Origin: Agromyces albus
Lineage (GTDB): Bacteria; Actinomycetota; Actinomycetes; Actinomycetales; Microbacteriaceae
Assembly: GCF_030815405.1 (NCBI RefSeq)
Contig: NZ_JAUSWX010000001.1
Span: forward strand, 434,001 to 498,000
Direction of reading: 5' to 3'
DNA: 64,000 bases
Shown here: in pieces, positions 59,379 through 64,000 of the stretch
Position numbering within the stretch: the stretch's first letter is position 1
Layout: each line of letters begins with the position of its first letter
Translations under genes and position numbers: made by a program
Notes under the pieces: generated by a model
What the model saw: the letters and a program-made list of their open reading frames with translations, nothing else
Database searches by the model: none
Told to the model about the DNA's origin: nothing

Positions 59379-59774
59379 ATGGAGCTCACGAACGAGAAGA
59401 TCGCCCGCGCATTCTCGAGCCATCGATTCGAGGTTGCGCTGCCGCACCTCGCCGAGGACGTCGTCTGGACGCTCGTCGGCGCGGCACCCATGATCGGGCC
59501 CGAGGCGGTGAAGCAGGCCTGCGCGCGCACCGCCGCAGATCTCGCCGGTGTCACGACGGAGTTCCAGCGCTTCCGCACCGTGGTCGGCAATGAGAGCGTC
59601 GTCGTCGGCAACGAGAGCGTCGTGGTGGCCAACGAGAGCGTCGTGGTCGACAGCCTCGCGAGGTACACCGACGCCGGGGGAGACGTCTCGGTCGTTGCAT
59701 CGTGCGATATCTACGACTTCGTCGACAGGCGCGTCAGCGAGATCGTCTCCTACACCGTCGAACTTCCCAGTTGA
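59379..59774 (+). CDS. SnoaL/NTF2-like protein with an in-frame 7-residue repeat
   Basis: This 131-residue NTF2-like protein begins MELTNEKIARAFSSHRFE and has EDVVWTLVGAAPMIGPEAVK and a C-terminal IYDFVDRRVSEIVSYTVEL. At about residues 68-88 a strand is expanded into three copies of V-V-G/A-N-E-S-V, encoded by a 21-bp tandem repeat. ATG 59379 has GGGAGG 8 nt upstream. The stop overlaps the TTG start of the acetolactate decarboxylase gene, so they are coupled. Confidence 0.75.
   Translation: MELTNEKIARAFSSHRFEVALPHLAEDVVWTLVGAAPMIGPEAVKQACARTAADLAGVTTEFQRFRTVVGNESVVVGNESVVVANESVVVDSLARYTDAGGDVSVVASCDIYDFVDRRVSEIVSYTVELPS
59580..59642 (+). repeat. Three 21-bp tandem repeats within the SnoaL-like gene
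   Basis: Units at 59580-59600, 59601-59621 and 59622-59642 share the core GGCAAYGAGAGCGTC (the third has GCCAACGAG) and each encodes VVGNESV or VVANESV. The period is a multiple of three, so the frame is kept. Confidence 0.85.
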
Positions 59775-60508
59775 CGAATCCACCTTCGGACCCGAGTGCT
59801 GCGCTGACGCAGTTCGCCGTGCTCGATGCCCTGCTCGCCGGCGCGTACGAGTCCGGCCTGCCGGTCGCCGAAGCGCGCTCGATCGGTGACTTCGGCCTCG
59901 GCTGCGTCGACCATCTCGGCGGCGAGGTCGTCATCCTCGACGGCGCAGTGATCGAGTGCACGCTCGACGGTCCTCCCGTAGAGATGGACGACGAGGAGCT
60001 CCTGCCGTTCGCCATCGTGTGCCGGTTCCCCGATCTCGAGCCGGTCGGCGTGAGCGAGCTGGACCTCGCGGGGTTCACGACATCCGTCGAGGGTGCGCTC
60101 ATGAGCCGGAACCTCTTCCACGCCGTGCGGTTCGACGGCGTCCTGTCGGAGGTCCGCTTGCGAATCACGCCCCGACAGCATCATCCGCTCCCGGCGCTCG
60201 CCGAAGTGACGAGCCACCAGGTCGAGACGGTCGAGAGGGCGGTGCGCGGCACGTTGGTGGGGTTCTGGACCCCGGCCATCTACCAGGGCATCGCTGTCGG
60301 CGGGCTCCACCTCCACTTCCTCAGCAATGATCGAAGCTTCGGCGGACATGTGCTCGACCTCGCCGTCGACGCCGGCGACCTGCGGGTGGCGGCCTTCACG
60401 CGTTTCGACCTGCGACTGCCGACCGATGAGCTCTTCCTGCGCACGGAGCTCACCCACGCGGAGGATCACCGCATCGTCGCGGTCGAGGGAGGCGCGACGA
60501 TGCGGTGA
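59771..60508 (+). CDS. alsD: Alpha-acetolactate decarboxylase
   Basis: This 245-residue protein is an acetolactate decarboxylase, which converts 2-acetolactate to acetoin. The zinc-site signature GLHLHFLSNDRSFGGHVLDL and DFGLGCVDHLGGEVVILDG near the N-terminus are typical. TTG 59771 overlaps the stop of the SnoaL-like gene; upstream in-frame ATGs would give unrelated sequence. No acetolactate synthase is next to it; the thiamine-diphosphate enzyme at 29.6 kb or the biosynthetic enzyme elsewhere would supply substrate. Confidence 0.9.
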   Translation: MTNPPSDPSAALTQFAVLDALLAGAYESGLPVAEARSIGDFGLGCVDHLGGEVVILDGAVIECTLDGPPVEMDDEELLPFAIVCRFPDLEPVGVSELDLAGFTTSVEGALMSRNLFHAVRFDGVLSEVRLRITPRQHHPLPALAEVTSHQVETVERAVRGTLVGFWTPAIYQGIAVGGLHLHFLSNDRSFGGHVLDLAVDAGDLRVAAFTRFDLRLPTDELFLRTELTHAEDHRIVAVEGGATMR

Positions 60509-60517
60509 TCGTGATCC

Positions 60518-61450
60518 TTACGCGGGAATGAGCACGACCTTCCCGCGAAGCGCACCGCCCTCGGCGAGTGAATGCACGCGGGCAAGCTCCTCCAGCGGAT
60601 AGCGGGCGCTCACGTCGAGGTCGAGCTCGCCAGCGTCGACCAACTGCGCCAGGCGCTCGAGCTGAGCGGCATCGCTGCGCACGAAGAGGCTCGTCGTGCG
60701 CAGGTCCGCGCCGGGCGCGCCCACGCCGGGCGTCGTCGTGGAAACGAACGTTCCTCCTGGCTTGACGAGGGCGACGAGTGCCTCGGTCTCCTCGGGCGTC
60801 GTCCGCACGAGGTTCACGACCACGTCGACGGGTTGGGTGACGGCGGCCACCACGGAGGTCGCGGTGTAGTCGATCACCTCGGCGGCGCCGTGCCTCGTCA
60901 CGGCGTCGCGGCTTCGTGGGCTGGCCGTCGCGATCACGGTCGCGCCGGCTCGCACGGCGAGTTGCACGGCGAAGGCGCCGACGCCGCCGCCAGCACCGTT
61001 CACGAGCACTCGCTGGCCGGGCCGCACGTCGGCGTGCTCGACAACCGCCTGCCACGCGGTGAGTCCGCTCGACGCGAGCGCTGCGGCATCCGCGAGTGGA
61101 ATCGACTGCGGAGCGGGTGCGAGCAGATCGGCGGGCACGGTCACGAACTCGGCCGCGGAGCCCGGCGCGACCATGGGCAGGAACGCGATGACGTTCTGGC
61201 CGACCAGATCGGCTGGCACGTCGGGGCCGACCGCGACGACCGTTCCGCTGAGGTCGATGCCGGGAATGTGCGGCAGGTCGATCGGGAATGTCCCCGCCAT
61301 GAATCCGGCGCGGATGGCGGAGTCGACCTGGTTGTACGTCGTGCCGGCGACTCGAACGAGGGCCTGACCGGTCCCTGCAACGGGTTGCGGGATGTCGACG
61401 GCTTCGAGCACGGTCGGGTCGCCGTAGGTCGTGTATCGGATGGCGCGCAT
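60518..61450 (-). CDS. Zinc-free quinone oxidoreductase-type MDR protein
   Basis: This 310-residue medium-chain dehydrogenase shows RVAGTTYNQVDSAIRAG, PHIPGIDLSGTVVAVGPDV, the loop VLVNGAGGGVGAFAVQLAV and a C-terminal GALRGKVVLIP. It probably reduces quinones or enones with NADPH. ATG 61450 has AAGGAG upstream. It reads away from a MarR gene across about 100 bp with three matching palindromes, so it is the likely target of that regulator. Confidence 0.87.
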   Translation of the reverse strand: MRAIRYTTYGDPTVLEAVDIPQPVAGTGQALVRVAGTTYNQVDSAIRAGFMAGTFPIDLPHIPGIDLSGTVVAVGPDVPADLVGQNVIAFLPMVAPGSAAEFVTVPADLLAPAPQSIPLADAAALASSGLTAWQAVVEHADVRPGQRVLVNGAGGGVGAFAVQLAVRAGATVIATASPRSRDAVTRHGAAEVIDYTATSVVAAVTQPVDVVVNLVRTTPEETEALVALVKPGGTFVSTTTPGVGAPGADLRTTSLFVRSDAAQLERLAQLVDAGELDLDVSARYPLEELARVHSLAEGGALRGKVVLIPA

Positions 61451-61462
61451 GAGAAGGTCTCC

Positions 61463-61528
61463 TTCGAATTCGAACTAGCTATTACGAATTCGAAACAAGC
61501 ATGACCGGAAGATTATTTCCAATTCGAA
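61463..61528. promoter_or_regulatory. Three MarR operators between the quinone oxidoreductase and marR genes
   Basis: TTCGAATTCGAA (61463-61474) is a perfect palindrome. TACGAATTCGAA (61483-61494) and TTCCAATTCGAA (61517-61528) each differ by one base. The first two are 20 bp apart, two helical turns. The third overlaps the -35 region of the marR promoter (-10 TAGGAT, 61538-61543). Confidence 0.7.
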
Positions 61529-61549
61529 CCATTCCAATAGGATGCCGTC

Positions 61550-62068
61550 ATGTCCGATGCCCCGACCCCGCCGATTCCGTCGGAGTTCGGCGTGTACTTC
61601 GCGCTCCTCGAGGTGAGCGCGCTGGTGCAACACGGCGTGGAGCGGCAGCTCCGCGTCAGCGGGGACCTGAGCTTCACGCAGTTCCAGATCCTCGCGATGC
61701 TCGGCGAGGATCCGTCGTCGCCCAGCAGCATGACCGACCTCGCCGACCGGCTTGTGCACAGCCGCAGCGGCCTGACCTACCAGGTCGATCGGCTTGAGCA
61801 GGCTGGGCTCGTCGACCGCGTCCCGTCTGCCGACGATGAACGGAGCGTGAACGTGAGACTGACCTCAAAGGGATCGTCGCTCCTCGCGCGGGTGTTGCCG
61901 GGGCACGTCGAGGTCGTGCGCGATGTGCTGATCGACGCTATCGACGGCCGCGACCGCGACGAGCTCACCCGCCTACTGGGGATCGTGGCCGGCCACATGC
62001 GGTCACGGCCGCCGCGATCCGCTCGCCGCTTCGGCAGCGACGGCCCGGGCTCCGAGCCCGCGGGGTAG
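61550..62068 (+). CDS. MarR-family transcriptional regulator
   Basis: This 172-residue winged-helix protein has GDLSFTQFQILAMLGEDPSS, MTDLADRLVHSRSGLTYQVD (recognition helix region, about residues 62-82) and RVPSADDERSVNVRLT as the wing. ATG 61550 lies 6 nt after TAGGAT, a leaderless start. It should repress itself and the divergent oxidoreductase gene through three near-identical palindromes. The ligand may be a quinone or electrophile. Confidence 0.88.
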   Translation: MSDAPTPPIPSEFGVYFALLEVSALVQHGVERQLRVSGDLSFTQFQILAMLGEDPSSPSSMTDLADRLVHSRSGLTYQVDRLEQAGLVDRVPSADDERSVNVRLTSKGSSLLARVLPGHVEVVRDVLIDAIDGRDRDELTRLLGIVAGHMRSRPPRSARRFGSDGPGSEPAG

Positions 62069-62080
62069 AGTGGGCCCGGC

Positions 62081-62112
62081 CAGACCGCCGGCCACGTGCC
62101 CGGTGCGGTCTG
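62081..62112 (+). promoter_or_regulatory. Leader hairpin of the ABC-F gene
   Basis: CAGACCGC (62081-62088) pairs with GCGGTCTG (62105-62112). A TAGAGT -10 (62066-62071) lies upstream, within the end of marR. A possible 27-codon leader ORF from GTG 62096 ends in a TGA that overlaps the ABC-F start (GTGA, 62176-62179). Confidence 0.4.
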
Positions 62113-62175
62113 CGCAGAACTTCGGCTCGAGGCATCCGTCTCGCCGTATCTCCCGAATGCAAGGACACCGCACCC

Positions 62176-63768
62176 GTGAGCCTGATCCGCCTGAACGACG
62201 TGAGCATGGAATTCGACGGGCGACCCGTGCTGCGGGAGGCGTACCTGAAGCTGCGGCGGGGCGACCGCATCGGCCTCATCGGCAAGAACGGCACGGGCAA
62301 GACGACGTTCCTCGAGCTCGTGCTCGGGCGGCAGCAGCCGTCAGGCGGCACCGTCGACGCGAGCCTCGGCACCACGATCGGGTACTTCTCGCAGTTCTCC
62401 GAGCTCGACGGTGAGCAGAGCACGTACGAGACATTGAGTGCCCACTTCGCCGCGGTGCACGAGACGCAGGCGCGCATCGACGCGATCGGCCTGCAGCTCG
62501 CCGAGCCGATGACGGATGCCGCGATGACGCGCCTGCTCACCGAGCAGGGCGAGCTCTTCGAACGCATGGACGCGATCGGAGGCTGGACGTACGAGAACAC
62601 CATCGACACCGTGCTCACGAGCCTCGGCTTCGACGAGGAGCGGCGGCACCTTCCCGTCGACCGGTTGTCGGGCGGATGGCGCAACCGGGCCGCGCTCGCG
62701 CTCATCCTCGTGCAGGCACCCGATGTGCTGCTGCTCGACGAGCCGACGAACTTCCTCGACCTCGACGGCGTGCGCTGGATCGAGGGGTGGCTCGGCGGCT
62801 TCGCCGGCGCCGTGCTCGTGGTCTCGCACGACCGCCAGTTCCTCGACGGGGTCGTCAACCGCATCGTCGAGATCGAGAACCACCGACTTCAGGAATATGA
62901 AGGAAACTACTCGGCATACGTGCACGCGAAGCAGTCGCGGCTGAGGATGCTCGAGCGCCAGTTCGCGCATGAAGAGGAGCTGCTCGCCTACGAGCAGGCC
63001 GCGTCGACCGCGCGTCGCGAGGCCGCCCGCAATCCCGCGAACGCGGTCGCCCGAAAGCTCGCCGACATCAAGAAGCGTCAAGCGCCGCGCCCGATCGACC
63101 AGATCATCACCGCGATCTACGACGGGCTTCGCGTCAGCAACGACCTGCTCACGGTCGAGGGCCTCACCAAGGGCTTCAACGGCACGCCGCTCTTCGAGGG
63201 GCTCACGTTCAGCCTGCATCGCGGCGACCGCGTTGCGGTGCTCGGCTCGAACGGCTCGGGCAAGTCGACGCTCCTCGACGTGCTCACGGGCGAGACCGAA
63301 GCGGATGCCGGGACCGTGCGCTGGGCGAAGGGCGTGCGCTTCGTGTCGTACAACCGGGTCTACGCCGAGCTCGATCTCGAGGACACCGTCGGACACGCGG
63401 TGAACGCCTATCCCGAGTCGCTCGCATTCACCGCGACGAAGAAGAGCGTGAACCGGTTCCTCGCGATGCTGCAGTTCTCCGACGCCGACCTGCAGCAGAA
63501 GATCGGCACGCTCTCGGGCGGTCAGCGGGCGCGCGTCGCGATCGCGCAGTGCCTGCTCTCAGGCGCCGGGGTGATCGTGCTCGACGAGCCGACGAACCAC
63601 CTCGACATCACGAGCACCCAGGTGATGGAACGGGCCCTCACGCACTTCCCGGGTGCGGTCGTCGTGGTGAGCCACGATCGCTTCTTCGTCGACAAGCTCG
63701 CCGATCGGCTGCTCGTGTTCGGCGACTCGCCGCGAGTGCGCGAAACGGCGGCGACCGGGGCGCTCTGA
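62176..63768 (+). CDS. ABC-F family ATPase
   Basis: This 530-residue cytosolic protein has two ABC domains joined by a linker: Walker A GKNGTGKTT and signature DRLSGGWRNR in the first, then LLLDEPTNFLDLD. The second has GSNGSGKST, GTLSGGQRAR and VLDEPTNHLD. The charged linker (about residues 250-315) reaches the ribosome in ABC-F proteins, which aid translation or protect it from antibiotics. Which role applies is not evident. GTG 62176 starts after a 100-nt leader with a hairpin and a possible leader ORF. Confidence 0.9.
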   Translation: MSLIRLNDVSMEFDGRPVLREAYLKLRRGDRIGLIGKNGTGKTTFLELVLGRQQPSGGTVDASLGTTIGYFSQFSELDGEQSTYETLSAHFAAVHETQARIDAIGLQLAEPMTDAAMTRLLTEQGELFERMDAIGGWTYENTIDTVLTSLGFDEERRHLPVDRLSGGWRNRAALALILVQAPDVLLLDEPTNFLDLDGVRWIEGWLGGFAGAVLVVSHDRQFLDGVVNRIVEIENHRLQEYEGNYSAYVHAKQSRLRMLERQFAHEEELLAYEQAASTARREAARNPANAVARKLADIKKRQAPRPIDQIITAIYDGLRVSNDLLTVEGLTKGFNGTPLFEGLTFSLHRGDRVAVLGSNGSGKSTLLDVLTGETEADAGTVRWAKGVRFVSYNRVYAELDLEDTVGHAVNAYPESLAFTATKKSVNRFLAMLQFSDADLQQKIGTLSGGQRARVAIAQCLLSGAGVIVLDEPTNHLDITSTQVMERALTHFPGAVVVVSHDRFFVDKLADRLLVFGDSPRVRETAATGAL

Positions 63769-63840
63769 GGGCCGTGCCGGTGTGACGCCCGGTTGCGGGA
63801 CCGGTCGCGCCGCTCGACGGCGGTCGCCTAGGGTCGCTGC

Positions 63841-64000
63841 ATGCCGGAGTCGCTCGACATCCCCCAGCTGCGGACCCTCGTCGCCGTAGCGGAGTGCGGC
63901 GGGGTCGGGCGCGCAGCCGCGGTGATGCACATCAGCCAACCCACGGTCTCGCAGCACATCCGATCGCTCGAACGCAAGGTGCACCGTGAGCTCCTCGAGC
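63841..64000 (+). CDS. LysR-family transcriptional regulator (partial)
   Basis: The first 53 codons encode a LysR winged helix-turn-helix: IPQLRTLVAVAECGGVGRAA, AVMHISQPTVSQHIRSLERK. The rest lies beyond the window. ATG 63841 follows TAGGGT (63829-63834) by 6 nt, a leaderless start. Target genes would lie to the right. Confidence 0.8.
   Translation, partial: MPESLDIPQLRTLVAVAECGGVGRAAAVMHISQPTVSQHIRSLERKVHRELLE

Noticed and set aside
59580..59642. Repeat cluster as a CRISPR array
   Set aside because: The units are contiguous 21-bp tandem repeats in frame within a gene, without spacers; no cas genes are present.

Overview
The window reads as chromosomal DNA of a high-GC actinobacterium, most likely a member of the Microbacteriaceae. 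This is inferred from very GC-rich third codon positions, the constant recurrence of the hexamer GGATGC/GCATCC, a tmsA/tmsB pair for 10-methyl-branched fatty acids, and many genes whose start codon sits 6-7 nt after a TANNNT -10 box, as expected of leaderless mRNAs. I saw no rRNA, tRNA, CRISPR array, integrase or complete insertion sequence. Gene starts were chosen from Shine-Dalgarno (SD) sequences, -10 spacing and ATGA-type overlaps.

1-13.4 kb: the start of a bc1-type cytochrome b gene (cut by the window edge), the tmsA-tmsB pair, a small TetR/SDR/dinucleotide-binding reductase islet with three matching operators, an orphan EctB-like aminotransferase, a sufS-sufU-hydrolase operon, a MarR regulator, a CHY zinc-finger protein, a lipoprotein hydrolase and a bifunctional-nuclease family protein.

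13.4-32.5 kb: two sugar-uptake loci. The first (14.2-20.7 kb) has two LplB/YtcP-type permeases, a Tat lipoprotein binding protein, a 2-hydroxyacid dehydrogenase, a LacI regulator with a frameshift in its helix-turn-helix, and a cupin. A HepT/MntA-type toxin-antitoxin module with a Phd-like fusion follows. The second locus (22.1-29.6 kb) has a divergent DeoR regulator, a binding protein, two permeases, a class II aldolase, a putative ADP-dependent sugar(-phosphate) kinase and a ManA-type isomerase: nearly a private upper glycolysis. A thiamine-diphosphate enzyme and an alcohol-dehydrogenase-like oxidoreductase end this part.

32.5-42 kb: a TetR-controlled glycosyltransferase, an ArsR-SRPBCC-SDR operon with a palindrome lying over its own start codon, a 1533-residue secreted protein with two GH43 domains, and a diacylglycerol-kinase-like lipid kinase.

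42-50 kb: one minus-strand operon, cstA-ybdD-histidine kinase-LytTR regulator-DUF485-acetate/pyruvate-type symporter, coupling sensing and uptake of small carboxylates, then a Nudix hydrolase.

49-64 kb: a multicopper oxidase with a DUF6220 membrane protein, a NarL-type two-component system, a lipoprotein gene flanked by an exact 20-bp direct repeat copying the end of the response regulator gene, an ECF42-type sigma factor with its DGPF partner, an aldo/keto reductase, an acetolactate decarboxylase, a MarR/quinone-oxidoreductase pair with three copies of one operator, an ABC-F ATPase, and the start of a LysR gene.

Two copies of a dispersed REP-like repeat supply the stop codons of the DeoR and ManA genes. 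Nothing here is an obvious phage or conjugative element. The novel-looking signals are small regulatory or recombinational ones, together with the layout of the sugar and carboxylate operons.
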